Assembly: GCF_017354985.1 (NCBI RefSeq)
Contig: NZ_CP071501.1
Span: 1,259,501 to 1,323,500 of the forward strand
From: Shewanella cyperi
GTDB taxonomy: Bacteria; Pseudomonadota; Gammaproteobacteria; Enterobacterales; Shewanellaceae
Length of the DNA stretch: 64,000 nt
Direction: 5' to 3'
The translations under genes and the position numbers were made by a program. This document shows positions 9,509 to 18,477 of the stretch, piece by piece (position 1 is the stretch's first letter; each line of letters begins with the position of its first letter). The notes beneath the pieces are model-generated. The model made no database searches. It had not been told where the DNA came from and saw nothing but the letters and a program-made list of their open reading frames with translations.

Positions 9509-11551
9509 ATGGCTGAGTATCAGACCGCGAGGATCCGCAACCTTGCCCTGCTTGGGCATACAGGTGCGGGCAAGTCCTCGTTGCTCGAGGCGCTCTTGTT
9601 CGAGGCAAGGGCGATTACCCAAAGGGGCAGGGTGGATAAGGGCACAAATCATGCCGATTTCACTGCCCAGGAAAAAGCCCACCAACACAGTCTTGAACCA
9701 TCCTTTCTCAATCTCGATCTCGATCAACACCATATCAATCTTATCGACACCCCCGGATTACCCGATTTCTTTGGCCGCGCCCTGTTGCCGCTGCCGGCGG
9801 TGGAGTCGGTACTGCTGGTGATTAACGCCACCACAGGGATTGAAACGGTCACGGCCCGGGCCTTTGAGGCCGCCAGAGCCCAGGGCAAGGTGGTTTGCCT
9901 CTGTATCAACCACATCGACGGTAACCTGGATAAACTGGAAGAATTACTGACCGACATACAGCAAACCTTTGGGCCCCGTTGTCTGCCGGTTAACCTGCCA
10001 TCCCTGGCCGGCGATGCCGTGGTTGACTGTTACCTGCACTGCGAGGAGCAAACCGCCACCTTGTTTTCATCTTCCCAGGCCGCCCGTGATCAGCTGGTGG
10101 ACACAGTACTGGAGGAAGACGAAGACCTGATGACCCTGTATTTGGAGCAGGGCGAAATGCTCAGCGCCGAGCAGCTGCACGAGCCACTGGAAACCGCCCT
10201 GCGCATGGGGCATCTGGTACCCGTGTGCTTTACCAGTGCCGAGCAGGATGTGGGTATTGCCTCACTACTGGAAATTATCACCCAGCTGTTGCCGAACCCC
10301 CTGGAAGCCAATCCGCCGCAGTTCATCAAGGGTTTTGGCACTGCGGCCCTGCCCGTGGATGTGACCCAGAGCGCGAGCGATCATGTGCTGGCCCACGTGT
10401 TCCGGGTCGGTATCGATCCCTATTTTGGTCGGGTAGCGGTATTGAGGCTGTACCAGGGCACCTTGACCAACGGTATGAAGCTGTTTATTGGTGCCGATCG
10501 CAAGCCGGTGAAGCTGGCCCATCTGCTTAAGATCCAGGGCGATCAGCATGTGGAAATCCCCTCGGCTATTCCCGGGGATATCTGTGCCCTGTGCAAGATA
10601 GATGAGCTGGACGTAGGCTCTGTGCTGCACGACAGCCACGATGAGGATGAATTCCACCTGCCGGAACTCAAGCTGCCACAACCGATTTTCGGTTTGGCGG
10701 TATCGCCCAAACGGCGCGGCGATGAGCAGAAAATTGCCGAGGTGCTGGCCAAGCTGGTGGCCGAGGATCCCAGCTTGTGTGTCAGCCAGAATGCCGCCGA
10801 AGGTCAAACTGTGCTGCAGGGACTGGGCGATTTGCATTTGCAGATTGCGCTGGAAAAGGCCCAGAGCGTATTCAGGGTCGATATGGACACCTGCAAGCCG
10901 GCGGTGGCCTACCGGGAAACCGTCGGTCGCAGCGCCGTTGCCCGCTACCGCCACAAGAAACAATCCGGCGGTGCCGGTCAGTTCGGTGAGGTGGAACTCA
11001 GGGTGGAACCTTTGCCCCGGGGCAGTGGCTTCCAGTTTGAGTCCAAGGTGGTCGGCGGTGCTATTCCCGGGCAATACATACCTGCGGTGGAGAAGGGGGT
11101 GCGGGAGGCGATGCAGGCTGGAACCCTTGGGGGCTACCCCATGGTGGATCTCAAGGTCACTGTGCTTGATGGCAAACATCACAGCGTGGATTCCAAGGAA
11201 ATTGCCTTCGTTATGGCCGGCAAAAAAGCCTTTCGTGAGGCCGTGGCTGAGGCAGGTCCTGTGGTGCTTGAACCCATGGTGGCCATGGATATAGTGGTGG
11301 CCGCCGACAGAGTGGGTGATATCACCGGCGATCTCAGCTCCAGCAGGGCCATGGTGTGCGGCACCGAGGCTCGGCGCGATGGCAAGGTGCAGGTGCGGGC
11401 CGAGGCTCCGTTGGCCACTGTGGATGACTATGCCACAAGGCTCAAATCCATGACCGCCGGTGATGGTCAATTTACCCTGAGTTTCTTAAGATACGAGGTG
11501 GTCCCGCCGGCGGTGCAACATGGGTTGCTGCGGGAGATCAAAGAAGACTGA
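9509..11551 (+). CDS. Elongation factor G-like GTPase
   Basis: A 680-residue member of the EF-G family but not the canonical translocase. The P-loop reads GHTGAGKS instead of the usual GHIDAGKT, the switch II motif DTPGLPDF is kept, and the G4 motif is NHID rather than NKMD. EF-G domains II to V follow, including GGAGQFGEVELRVEP (domain IV) and the C-terminal MTAGDGQFTLSF segment. This is the EF-G-like paralog class whose role is unclear. The start has an ideal ribosome site (taggagg, 9498-9504). A strong terminator (11591-11622) ends the transcript. It lies between pfaR and pfaE but need not be connected to PUFA synthesis. Confidence 0.85.
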   Translation: MAEYQTARIRNLALLGHTGAGKSSLLEALLFEARAITQRGRVDKGTNHADFTAQEKAHQHSLEPSFLNLDLDQHHINLIDTPGLPDFFGRALLPLPAVESVLLVINATTGIETVTARAFEAARAQGKVVCLCINHIDGNLDKLEELLTDIQQTFGPRCLPVNLPSLAGDAVVDCYLHCEEQTATLFSSSQAARDQLVDTVLEEDEDLMTLYLEQGEMLSAEQLHEPLETALRMGHLVPVCFTSAEQDVGIASLLEIITQLLPNPLEANPPQFIKGFGTAALPVDVTQSASDHVLAHVFRVGIDPYFGRVAVLRLYQGTLTNGMKLFIGADRKPVKLAHLLKIQGDQHVEIPSAIPGDICALCKIDELDVGSVLHDSHDEDEFHLPELKLPQPIFGLAVSPKRRGDEQKIAEVLAKLVAEDPSLCVSQNAAEGQTVLQGLGDLHLQIALEKAQSVFRVDMDTCKPAVAYRETVGRSAVARYRHKKQSGGAGQFGEVELRVEPLPRGSGFQFESKVVGGAIPGQYIPAVEKGVREAMQAGTLGGYPMVDLKVTVLDGKHHSVDSKEIAFVMAGKKAFREAVAEAGPVVLEPMVAMDIVVAADRVGDITGDLSSSRAMVCGTEARRDGKVQVRAEAPLATVDDYATRLKSMTAGDGQFTLSFLRYEVVPPAVQHGLLREIKED

Positions 11552-11590
11552 CAGGGCCAAGGCAAGCCGTGATTTTTTGGCATAGCCGTT

Positions 11591-11622
11591 AAAGACTGGC
11601 ACAATCGTGCCGGTCTTTTTTA
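11591..11622 (+). terminator. Intrinsic terminator between the EF-G-like gene and pfaE
   Basis: Stem AAAGACTGGCAC / GTGCCGGTCTTT (one G-T pair) with loop AATC, followed by a T-run. It ends only a few bases before the pfaE ATG at 11627. Confidence 0.85.
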
Positions 11623-11626
11623 TTGA

Positions 11627-12421
11627 ATGCCGGTGAACAACATCAAGCCTCAATCACTTCTCATCCAACTGGATTTTGTCCGACTCCCCCTATGGCGACA
11701 GGGCTGCCATGATGCTTTGCTGCAAAGGCTGGAGCAGGCTCGTCACTGGCTGAGCGTCAGCGAACTGGAGCGTTTGTCAGCAGGTCCCATGGCCTGGGTG
11801 GCCCAGCAGCAATTGGCAAGCCGGGTTCTGCTGCGGGCCATATTGGCGAGCCGGACCGGCCTCAGTCCGCAGGCGTTGCAGTTTTCCTACGGCGACAAGG
11901 GCAAGCCGGCATTGGTGAACCATCCCGGTTTGCAATTCAATCTGAGTCACAGTGGTCACTGGTTGCTGCTGGCAAGCTGCGACAGTGACCATATGCAGCT
12001 GGGAGCCGACATAGAAAGGCTGAGGCCCAAAACCGACGTCGACAGCATAATGCGCCACTACTTTGCCGGCGCCGAGCTGGCGCAATTACAGGCTCTGGGA
12101 AGCGATGACAGACGGCAGGCATTTTTCGATCTCTGGGCCTTGAAGGAGTCGTTTATCAAGGCGACGGGCTTGGGCCTGGCCCAGGATCTGCGCAGTTTCG
12201 GTTTTGAGCTCGATAAACGAACCCCCATGACCAGGGCAGATTTTCCCGAACTTGAAAGTTGCTTGGCGCCCTATGGTGAATTGGACGGCGCTGAGTGGCA
12301 GTCATGGCTGGGACGTTTGGACGATGAATACCGTTTTGCGCTGACGCTGCATAAAGATGGCGCAGGCGAATGTTGCTGGCAACGCCACTTCAGCGAGCTG
12401 GCAGATTGGCTGCCCGGATGA
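11627..12421 (+). CDS. pfaE: PfaE, 4'-phosphopantetheinyl transferase
   Basis: A 264-residue Sfp-type enzyme that transfers phosphopantetheine from CoA to the serines of the PfaA carrier domains, a step essential for PUFA synthesis. Family motifs are present: FNLSHSGHWLLLAS near 105, GADIERL near 126 (metal-binding D and E), and FFDLWALKESFIKATG near 170. Being encoded about 3.7 kb from pfaA and on the opposite strand is typical of Shewanella. The ATG follows a terminator T-run with almost no space, and no ribosome site is evident. A bidirectional terminator shared with queF lies downstream. Confidence 0.92.
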   Translation: MPVNNIKPQSLLIQLDFVRLPLWRQGCHDALLQRLEQARHWLSVSELERLSAGPMAWVAQQQLASRVLLRAILASRTGLSPQALQFSYGDKGKPALVNHPGLQFNLSHSGHWLLLASCDSDHMQLGADIERLRPKTDVDSIMRHYFAGAELAQLQALGSDDRRQAFFDLWALKESFIKATGLGLAQDLRSFGFELDKRTPMTRADFPELESCLAPYGELDGAEWQSWLGRLDDEYRFALTLHKDGAGECCWQRHFSELADWLPG

Positions 12422-12438
12422 TGTCGTATTGATTGAAG

Positions 12439-12469
12439 AAAAAAGCAGTGCCTGGCACTGCTTTTTTTT
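12439..12469. terminator. Bidirectional terminator between pfaE and queF
   Basis: Stem AAAAGCAGTGCC / GGCACTGCTTTT with a 2-nt loop; A-run on one side and T-run on the other, so it can serve both converging genes. Confidence 0.9.
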
Positions 12470-12480
12470 GTCTTACAGGC

Positions 12481-13338
12481 TTATTGCCGTGCCAGGCGAT
12501 TGTTTTCCGGCAGATGTTCGAAATCACTGCGGAAGGGGTTGATGTCGAGCCCACCCCTGCGGGTGTAACGGGCATAGACGGTCAACTTGGCACAATGGCA
12601 ATAGCGCTTGAGATCCATAAAGATCCGCTCGACACATTGCTCATGGAATTCATTGTGCTGGCGGAAGGATATCAGGTAACGGAGCAGCTTTTCCCTGTCG
12701 ATTTTGGGACCCTGATAACGGATCATCACGCTGCCCCAATCCGGCTGCGAGGTGATCAGGCAGTTGGACTTCAGCAGGTTGGAGGTCAGGGTCTCGGCCA
12801 CTATTTGCTTGTCGTCCGTGCTGCCTTGCAGGTGATCCGGATTGAACTGGTAATCGTTGACCTCGATATCCAGATCGTCGATGCAGGTGCCCGGCAATTC
12901 CACCAATCTCAGACTGCCGAAATGCCTGGGCTCTATGATACGCACCTTGACCTTGCCGCCGGCACACTGGCTCAGGTCCTGCTCGAGCATTTTGTTGAGG
13001 GCGTCAACACTGGCCACCCGGGTCTGGTTAAAACTGTTGAGATACAACTTGAATGACTTGGACTCGATCAACTGGCTACTGGTTGCGTCCAGCTGAAAAT
13101 CGGCAATGGCCACCATGGGCTTGCCCTTGGCATTGAGCCAGGATAATTCATAACCGGTCCAGATGTCGGCGCCGTGAAAGGGCAGGGGCTCCGTCAGCTG
13201 GATAGCATCGCGGTTGAGTTTGCGGGGAACCCCTTGCAGCAGCGATGGTGCATACTCGGCCTGGTATTCTGTAGCTTGACCCAGGGTCAGGCCAGCCAGC
13301 TCGGCGGCATCGCTATAGGGATCGTGATTTCGTGTCAT
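12481..13338 (-). CDS. queF: NADPH-dependent 7-cyano-7-deazaguanine reductase (QueF)
   Basis: Reduces preQ0 to preQ1 in queuosine biosynthesis, in the cytosol. The 285-residue form is the long two-domain E. coli-like type. The signature [14 protein letters not shown] is visible near residue 90, and the likely catalytic cysteine lies in [17 protein letters not shown]. The open frame reaches 13422, but the ATG at 13338 ([10 protein letters not shown]) gives the family's usual length. It converges with pfaE and is divergent from syd. Confidence 0.95.
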   Translation of the reverse strand: MTRNHDPYSDAAELAGLTLGQATEYQAEYAPSLLQGVPRKLNRDAIQLTEPLPFHGADIWTGYELSWLNAKGKPMVAIADFQLDATSSQLIESKSFKLYLNSFNQTRVASVDALNKMLEQDLSQCAGGKVKVRIIEPRHFGSLRLVELPGTCIDDLDIEVNDYQFNPDHLQGSTDDKQIVAETLTSNLLKSNCLITSQPDWGSVMIRYQGPKIDREKLLRYLISFRQHNEFHEQCVERIFMDLKRYCHCAKLTVYARYTRRGGLDINPFRSDFEHLPENNRLARQ

Positions 13339-13397
13339 CAAGCGTATTTCCGTGTCAAAATAGGCTGTCATTATAACCGAAAAAGGACGGTGCTTAA

Positions 13398-14039
13398 GTG
13401 TCTTGTCTGGCCGCTTTGACAAAATTTCATCAGCTCTATCTGCAGGCCTTCAGCAATTGCCTGGATTCCTTGCCCCAGACTTTTCCGAATGGCGACTCTG
13501 TTTGCATCGTCGGTGAACAGGTCTCCCATAAGCCGGTTTATTGGCAACCGGTAGCCTGTGAGCCGCCTATGCATTTCGATAACATAGCGGCGGCGCTGGA
13601 GTTGAACTTACACCCGGATATCGCGGCTTTTTATGGTCATTTTTTTGCAGGCGCGCTGACGTTTGACTCACCCTGGGGGGCGGGGGAGTTGTTGCAGGTT
13701 TGGAACCCGCAGGATCTTGAGTTGCTTCAACAAAATCTCATTGGCCATCTGCTGATGAAGAAGCAGTTGAAGCAAGCACCAACCTGGTTTATCGGTGTAT
13801 TCGATGAAGGGGACTCGATGCTGACGGTCAACAATGACGATGGCAGCGTGTGGCGCGAAATCCCTGGGAATGAACCCTGCGAGCAATTGGCTTTGAGTCT
13901 CTCCGAGTTTCTCGGCGTCATAAAACCCAGGGTTGCGCCGCCCCAAGAGCACCATGATTATCAGGACGTCAGCTTGGAGCATCCGGGCATCTTTGCCAGC
14001 ATTAAACGCATGTGGCATAACCTGACTGGGCGGCGCTGA
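13398..14039 (+). CDS. syd: Syd, SecY-interacting protein
   Basis: A 213-residue cytoplasmic protein of the Syd family, which binds SecY and may monitor translocon integrity. Family features: [14 protein letters not shown] at the N-terminus, the [17 protein letters not shown] segment and the C-terminal FLGVIKPR region. It starts with GTG at 13398, preceded by aaaggacgg. In E. coli syd is next to csrB and yqcC; here the csrB-like genes and yqcC lie 3-6 kb downstream, so the neighbourhood is conserved but expanded by small genes. Confidence 0.93.
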   Translation: MSCLAALTKFHQLYLQAFSNCLDSLPQTFPNGDSVCIVGEQVSHKPVYWQPVACEPPMHFDNIAAALELNLHPDIAAFYGHFFAGALTFDSPWGAGELLQVWNPQDLELLQQNLIGHLLMKKQLKQAPTWFIGVFDEGDSMLTVNNDDGSVWREIPGNEPCEQLALSLSEFLGVIKPRVAPPQEHHDYQDVSLEHPGIFASIKRMWHNLTGRR

Positions 14040-14072
14040 TGCGATAAGCGCCTGTCTTGGCTAAAGTTATAG

Positions 14073-14846
14073 TTACTGATAGTCCCAGGATAGATTGGAC
14101 ACTACACGGCATTGATCGCAACGGAAGTGGAACATGTCCAGCAAGGGTTCGGATTGACGCCACTCCTTGTTGCCGCAGCGGGGACAAGGGCGTTGCAGCT
14201 CCGCTTTGAGACTGTTGCCCCCCACTCTGTAGAGGTAGTAATAGGTGGGGGTCTTGGTCAGGTATTCGATGCGGCCCCGCAAATCCCACCCCCGGCGAAA
14301 CAAGTCGCTGTCGCAGCTGCCAAGCTCTTCCAGTGCGGCAAATTCTGCCTTGGTGGCCGATGCCATTTGCAGCTCATCACAGGCTTGCCATTCTGTCTGC
14401 CAGCGTATCAATTGTTTATGATCACCATTAAAGGTGGCCGGGATACGATACAGGGGAATGGGAAGCAGATTGTCACCACTTCTCAGCGGTGAGCACATGT
14501 GCACATAACTGGTATAGAGCAATTGCCATGAGGGTGTTTCCAGACAGCTTTCATTGGCATTGATATCCTGACCCAGCAGTTTTTCCCTTGGTGCCAGCAG
14601 TTTGGCATCGGTCAATGCCAGCAGCGCTTGTTTAACCCAGGGGCTGTGATAGCGATGTGCCAGGCTCTGGGGCTCGGGCAGCATTAATCTGACCCTGAAT
14701 TCGGCATCGTGGAACGAGACCGCGAATTCCCGTCCCAGGATTTGGCCATTGGCCCTTAATGCCTCCAGGAAGCCATTGATGGCCGTTTGGGCGCGGTTGA
14801 TGGTGGTGTCGGCAAAACATTCAAAACGGAGCTCGGCGACGTACAT
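14073..14846 (-). CDS. DUF2310 zinc-ribbon protein
   Basis: A 257-residue protein ending in a zinc ribbon: CPRCGN and, about 23 residues later, CDQC, giving four cysteines. This matches the DUF2310 family, annotated as zinc-ribbon-containing and possibly nucleic-acid binding. The function is unknown. It converges with syd (33 bases apart) and its start overlaps the stop of the next minus-strand gene by one base, so the two form an operon. Confidence 0.8.
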   Translation of the reverse strand: MYVAELRFECFADTTINRAQTAINGFLEALRANGQILGREFAVSFHDAEFRVRLMLPEPQSLAHRYHSPWVKQALLALTDAKLLAPREKLLGQDINANESCLETPSWQLLYTSYVHMCSPLRSGDNLLPIPLYRIPATFNGDHKQLIRWQTEWQACDELQMASATKAEFAALEELGSCDSDLFRRGWDLRGRIEYLTKTPTYYYLYRVGGNSLKAELQRPCPRCGNKEWRQSEPLLDMFHFRCDQCRVVSNLSWDYQ

Positions 14847-15160
14847 CAGTCCTGCCCTTCCAAGTCCGTGACCCTAGCCTGCAATTCCTGCACTTGCAGC
14901 CTGAGTTCAGCAAGCTCACGACGCAACACAGTCAGTTCGTCTTCGGCTTCCTGTTGCGCAGGTGCCACAACCTGAGTCGCAGTAACAGATATTCTGGCCT
15001 TGGCATCTTCAGGCATGGCCTTATATTGCTGCAGCCCTTTGATAATTGCCGGCAAGGGCATGGGCTTGCTCAGTCGCGCCTTGATAAGGGCAACACTGGG
15101 TTCCTGCCCCTGCAGTTCGAGTGTTCTGGCGATCACCAGAATATGTTCATTTGCACTCAT
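14846..15160 (-). CDS. Small protein with helical N-terminus and coiled coil
   Basis: A 104-residue protein. The N-terminal half (ILVIARTLELQGQEPSVALI...) looks like a small helical, possibly DNA-binding domain of the KfrA N-terminal kind. The last 30 residues (LTVLRRELAELRLQVQELQARV) form a clear heptad coiled coil. It is co-transcribed with the DUF2310 gene. I do not recognise a specific family; a DNA-binding role is inferred only. Confidence 0.65.
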   Translation of the reverse strand: MSANEHILVIARTLELQGQEPSVALIKARLSKPMPLPAIIKGLQQYKAMPEDAKARISVTATQVVAPAQQEAEDELTVLRRELAELRLQVQELQARVTDLEGQD

Positions 15161-15315
15161 AGTTAGTGATATTTCTCATTTCTTGCGAGGAGTTGGCATC
15201 TTGCTTTTATTTAAATCCTTATAAAACAAGATTTTAATTTTTGGCCTGAAACTTGCTGTGTTTAGGCTCGATTTTGAAGTGAATTTTATCACATTAGTAA
15301 TAACAAGGAGTAAAA

Positions 15316-15678
15316 ATGAAAGCTGCATATTGCGCTGCATTGCTGGTTGCATCCATCGGACTGAGCGGTTGTATGGTGAACCTGAGTGATGGTGACAGGG
15401 ATTGGTCAAGCAGTCATTGGCAAAAGATGGAACAACAGAACCGTGAAAATCTGGCGCGTTTGGATCTGGGCATGTCCAAGGATCAGGTACTGACCTTAAT
15501 GGGGAAAGCGGATTTCAATGAAGCCTATGTCAAAGAAGGCAAACAAATCCAGGTACTCTTTTACCGTACCCAGCGCACAGATCAGGATGGCAATACCACC
15601 AAGGATGAATGCACCCCAGTGGTGATCAGCGACAACAAATTGGTGGGTTGGGGCTCGACCGCTTACGCCCTGATTTAA
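15316..15678 (+). CDS. DUF3192 lipoprotein
   Basis: A 120-residue lipoprotein: signal peptide MKAAYCAALLVASIGLSGC with the lipobox cysteine at residue 19. The mature part has an SmpA/BamE-like pattern (NLARLDLGMSKDQVLTLMGKADF...VLFYRTQRTDQDG...CTPVVISDNKLVGWG) typical of DUF3192. A strong ribosome site (aaggag, 15304-15309) precedes the ATG. It converges with the DUF2789 gene, 2 bases apart. Function unknown; the fold suggests an envelope role. Confidence 0.85.
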   Translation: MKAAYCAALLVASIGLSGCMVNLSDGDRDWSSSHWQKMEQQNRENLARLDLGMSKDQVLTLMGKADFNEAYVKEGKQIQVLFYRTQRTDQDGNTTKDECTPVVISDNKLVGWGSTAYALI

Positions 15679-15680
15679 GC

Positions 15681-15911
15681 TTACTTTCTCAGCATGGTGT
15701 CCAGTTGGTCTATCAATTCAGACCACTGGGCATCCGCATCCAAGGCTTCGCGCAGGAAAGAGGCCTGTGCCGGGCTCCAAAATTTTGCCTGCCAAATTGC
15801 TACGCCGTCATCAACCGAATGGCTGTCGATAAAGTTATTGATGGCGCCTGTTTGATGGGGTAATCCTAACTGTTCGAACAGGTGGCTCATGTCTGTTGGT
15901 GTGGTATCCAT
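15681..15911 (-). CDS. DUF2789 small protein
   Basis: A 76-residue soluble, acidic helical protein. The arrangement MSHLFEQLGLP...IDNFI-like, FWSPAQASFLREALDADAQWSELIDQLD matches the DUF2789 family of short gammaproteobacterial proteins without known function. It is divergent from the GNAT gene and converges tightly with the DUF3192 gene. Confidence 0.8.
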   Translation of the reverse strand: MDTTPTDMSHLFEQLGLPHQTGAINNFIDSHSVDDGVAIWQAKFWSPAQASFLREALDADAQWSELIDQLDTMLRK

Positions 15912-16053
15912 GATGCATTACCCTGGCTTGGGGATGGTCATTTATAAGCATTGTGTCAAAGCCCGGAAAAGGCAATGTGTGATGAAAATTTGCACTTTTA
16001 TACCGACTTGATAGAGTGAACAAGGTGTGATCTGGATCAAGGAAATATACACA

Positions 16054-16692
16054 ATGGACCACTCTACCTTAGAGCACTTTCGCGCAGTTTATCTTACCGC
16101 AGAAGATCTTAGAGTTGCGGCCTCCATTCTTTTCAATGCCTACCACGATGATCCGTTTTTCAAGGATGCCCTTTATACGGGTGACAAATTCCTGTACGAG
16201 CAAAAACTGCGTGCCGCCATTCGTGAAGAGTTGCACGAATTGTGGCAACAGGAACAAGTCTTGATAGGATGGTTTGAGGAAGAGCGTTTGATCGGAGTAG
16301 CCTGTGTGATCACCCAGCAGGTTCCCCTGGGGGACGGGCGTTATTGGCATTGGCGGCTTAAAATGCTGCTGGGAACCGGGTGGCAGTCGACACAAAGGCT
16401 GATGAAGAAAGAAAACTCAATTGTTGAGCATCTGCCCGGAAATCGTTGCGGCATATTGCAATTTATTGCCTTGGCCCCAGGGGAGCAGGGAAAGGGGAAT
16501 GGCGGTCAGTTATTGCGTGCCGTGCTTGGCTGGTGCGATGACCAGCCCGACCTTGAGGGACTGGCCGTTTTTGTGAGCGTGCCTATGCATCAACATCTGT
16601 TTTTTTCTGCAGGATTTGAAGCGCTTGCCCACTTACAAATAGGGAATGTGGATGGTGAGTTATTGTTCTACCGCAAGGAGCCACATGAGTAA
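16054..16692 (+). CDS. GNAT-family N-acetyltransferase
   Basis: A 212-residue acetyltransferase of unknown substrate. The acetyl-CoA-binding motif A reads LQFIALAPGEQGKGNGGQLL at about residues 137-156, followed by a C-terminal HLFFSAGFEALA segment typical of GNAT enzymes. The open frame begins at a GTG (16027), but the ATG at 16054 with upstream aagga is the likelier start. Its last 8 bases overlap the next gene, so the two are co-translated. Confidence 0.82.
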   Translation: MDHSTLEHFRAVYLTAEDLRVAASILFNAYHDDPFFKDALYTGDKFLYEQKLRAAIREELHELWQQEQVLIGWFEEERLIGVACVITQQVPLGDGRYWHWRLKMLLGTGWQSTQRLMKKENSIVEHLPGNRCGILQFIALAPGEQGKGNGGQLLRAVLGWCDDQPDLEGLAVFVSVPMHQHLFFSAGFEALAHLQIGNVDGELLFYRKEPHE

Positions 16693-16987
16693 ACCGTACA
16701 CTTCATTTGCAGAATTTTATCCTTTCTATTTGTCCCAACACCAACATCCCTGGTGCCGCGCAGCGCATTATATCGGCAGCTGTTTGGTCATTTTGATTCT
16801 AGGGTATTGTTTGGTGAGTCAAAATTGGCGCTTGCTGTGGACGCTCCCTGTGGTGGGGTATGGCTTTGCCTGGATTGGTCACGCGTTATTTGAGAAAAAT
16901 AAACCTGCCACCTTCGACTACCCTTGGTATTCCTTCGTGGCCGACTGGGTCATGTTATTTGATTTTCTCGGTCGGCTCCGTAAATGA
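16685..16987 (+). CDS. DUF962 / Mpo1-like membrane protein
   Basis: A 100-residue inner-membrane protein. The N-terminus FAEFYPFYLSQHQHPWCRAAHYIG carries the conserved H...R..H pattern of the DUF962 family. Two to three hydrophobic segments follow, with GHALFEKNKPATF and a final YPWYSFVADWVM segment, also conserved. Fungal Mpo1 is a dioxygenase of 2-hydroxy fatty acids; whether bacterial members share this is not known. The ATG at 16685 has aaggag ahead of it and overlaps the GNAT gene. Confidence 0.82.
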   Translation: MSKPYTSFAEFYPFYLSQHQHPWCRAAHYIGSCLVILILGYCLVSQNWRLLWTLPVVGYGFAWIGHALFEKNKPATFDYPWYSFVADWVMLFDFLGRLRK

Positions 16988-17018
16988 ATGTCCATGCTTC
17001 ATGTTTTGCTATTCAATT

Positions 17019-17036
17019 TGTGAGACATATCTTACA
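17019..17036 (+). promoter_or_regulatory. UvrY/GacA-type binding site of csrB copy A
   Basis: TGTGAG-ACATAT-CTTACA, matching the TGTRAGN6CTTACA consensus for the response regulator UvrY/GacA/VarA. It lies about 187 bases upstream of the inferred start of copy A, the same distance as in the other two copies. Confidence 0.85.
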
Positions 17037-17205
17037 AAGCTTGTAGGAAATAATGTTATTCAAAAGTAACCCTAAAGTGGTATTTTCTGTATTCTTCTTT
17101 TATAACATAAGGTTAAATTGTTTATCCCTGCTTTTATTTATTTACCCGGAGAATTCTTGTGGGTTGGGAGGTCGGGCAGGACTGCTGCACTTTGATAAAC
17201 TGCAA

Positions 17206-17604
17206 TGGCAGTCAGGGAACAGACAAACACCCACAGGGAATACAGGGACTGTTGAGGAAAGGCAGTAGGAAAACTGCAATATAACCAGGGTAAGGTTTAG
17301 GTGTCGGCTGGATTAGCCGTTGCAAGGCGTTCAGGACGAATGCATGCCATTCAGGAAGAAAGGCATCAAGGATGACAGCCAGGCATGAAATGGATGCCAA
17401 ATGGACGAGTTCATGGATGCAACTGGTTGGCAACATGAAAGTTGTCAGTCAAAGGACTGGGTACGCAAGTACAGGGACCTGAAGGAACGGGAAGGATGAA
17501 GGCGGGAAGCCGGCGAACGCAGGGATGGTGCAGGGAGCACAACTTAGCTGGAAGGCTAGCAAATTAAAATCGGGCGTACCCATCAGGGTACGCCCGTTCC
17601 TTTT
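17206..17604 (+). ncRNA. csrB: CsrB-family regulatory sRNA, copy A
   Basis: An RNA of about 400 nt that should titrate the translational regulator CsrA. It is packed with GGA motifs in short hairpin loops (for example ttcaggacgaa, ttcaggaagaa, tcaaggatga, acagggacct). Its 3' end (gcagggatggtgcagggagc, then tagctgg) is shared with copies B and C and resembles the 3' end of E. coli CsrB. The terminator stem GGGCGTACCC / GGGTACGCCC lies at 17572-17595 and is followed by a T-rich run. The start is inferred from a TGATAA -10-like element (17193) and the fixed distance from the UvrY-type site. Copy A is the most divergent of the three. Confidence 0.88.
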
Positions 17605-17673
17605 GTGTGGCGCTGTTTAGCCATCTTCATTTTCAGACCAGGTCGCTCAAGCGATGATTCTTCCCATTGGTAT

Positions 17674-17691
17674 TGTGAGATATGTCTCACA
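17674..17691 (+). promoter_or_regulatory. UvrY/GacA-type binding site of csrB copy B
   Basis: Perfect palindrome halves TGTGAG-ATATGT-CTCACA, 187 bases ahead of the copy B start. Identical to the site of copy C. Confidence 0.85.
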
Positions 17692-17860
17692 AATGTGTAA
17701 GACAAGCCGCCGTCGCCAATACCGTAAAATCACAGGTGTAATTTTTATTCATTTAAAAACAATGCAATAGATTTAATTTATGTTCAGAGATGATTTTTCA
17801 CTCCTGCTATCCCGTGCTTTGTCAGCGGATTTTTGCGGCCGAAATCCCTAAGATTAGATT

Positions 17861-18378
17861 GTCGAGGGAATGAAAACGGCAATGGATGCCGGACCAGGAA
17901 GGTCGACAGTAACAGGTTCAGGATGAACCAAGGTGATACAGGACGTATTGCTGAAACACAGGAAGTGATGCCGGTCAGGATGACAGGTAAACAATAGATG
18001 GTTCAGGAAGAACCGAGGTGATACAGGACGTATTGCTGAAACACAGGAAGTGGTGCCGGTCAGGATGACAGGTAAAGGCGGCAGGGAACGCCCATATTGG
18101 CAGGGAAGACAGACGAGGTGCCTGGGATGGTACCGAACATGGAAGGTTTGTCACGGATGTTGCCAGGGACGATGAAGGACACGTTCAGGATGAGCAAGCC
18201 CAGGCAAGGGATGCCGGAGGCAAGGACGGTTCCCTTTGGGAACAGGGAAAATCAGGGAACGACAGAGACGCAGCAGGAAGCAATCGAACGCAGGGATGGT
18301 GCAGGGAGCACAACGATAGCTGGATGGCTTAACTGGGAACAGATAGGGGCGCTTAGCAATAAGCGCCCCTATTCTTTT
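17861..18378 (+). ncRNA. csrB: CsrB-family regulatory sRNA, copy B
   Basis: An RNA of about 518 nt starting with gtcgaggg, like the gtcgacaggg start of E. coli CsrB, six bases after a TAAGAT -10 (17849). The -35 is poor, as expected for an activator-dependent promoter. Roughly thirty GGA motifs lie in hairpin loops. The terminator stem ATAGGGGCGCTTA / TAAGCGCCCCTAT is at 18343-18372 with a T-rich tail. Its sequence is nearly that of copy C but it carries an extra 85-bp internal repeat. The syd / yqcC neighbourhood supports the assignment. Confidence 0.93.
17915..18084 (+). repeat. 85-bp tandem duplication inside csrB copy B
   Basis: Unit 1 starts at 17915 (ggttcaggatgaacc) and unit 2 at 18000 (ggttcaggaagaaccg). 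Both continue with gtgatacaggacgtattgct and end at tgacaggtaaa. Copy C has only one unit (from 18701). The duplication adds four to five GGA hairpins. Confidence 0.9.
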
Positions 18379-18459
18379 GGTTGCCGATGGAAAAGGTGTT
18401 CCCAAGATTCGGTGTAAAAATAGGCTTGGAACCTCGGCATCCTTAATTCCCATAACCAG

Positions 18460-18477
18460 TGTGAGATATGTCTCACA
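18460..18477 (+). promoter_or_regulatory. UvrY/GacA-type binding site of csrB copy C
   Basis: TGTGAG-ATATGT-CTCACA, 187 bases ahead of the copy C start. The B-to-C spacing of these sites is 786 bases, which defines the length of the duplicated module. Confidence 0.85.

Noticed and set aside
10265..11470. A 401-codon minus-strand frame inside the EF-G-like gene
   Set aside because: His/Gly-rich shadow of the plus-strand GTPase gene; no ribosome site or recognisable domain.
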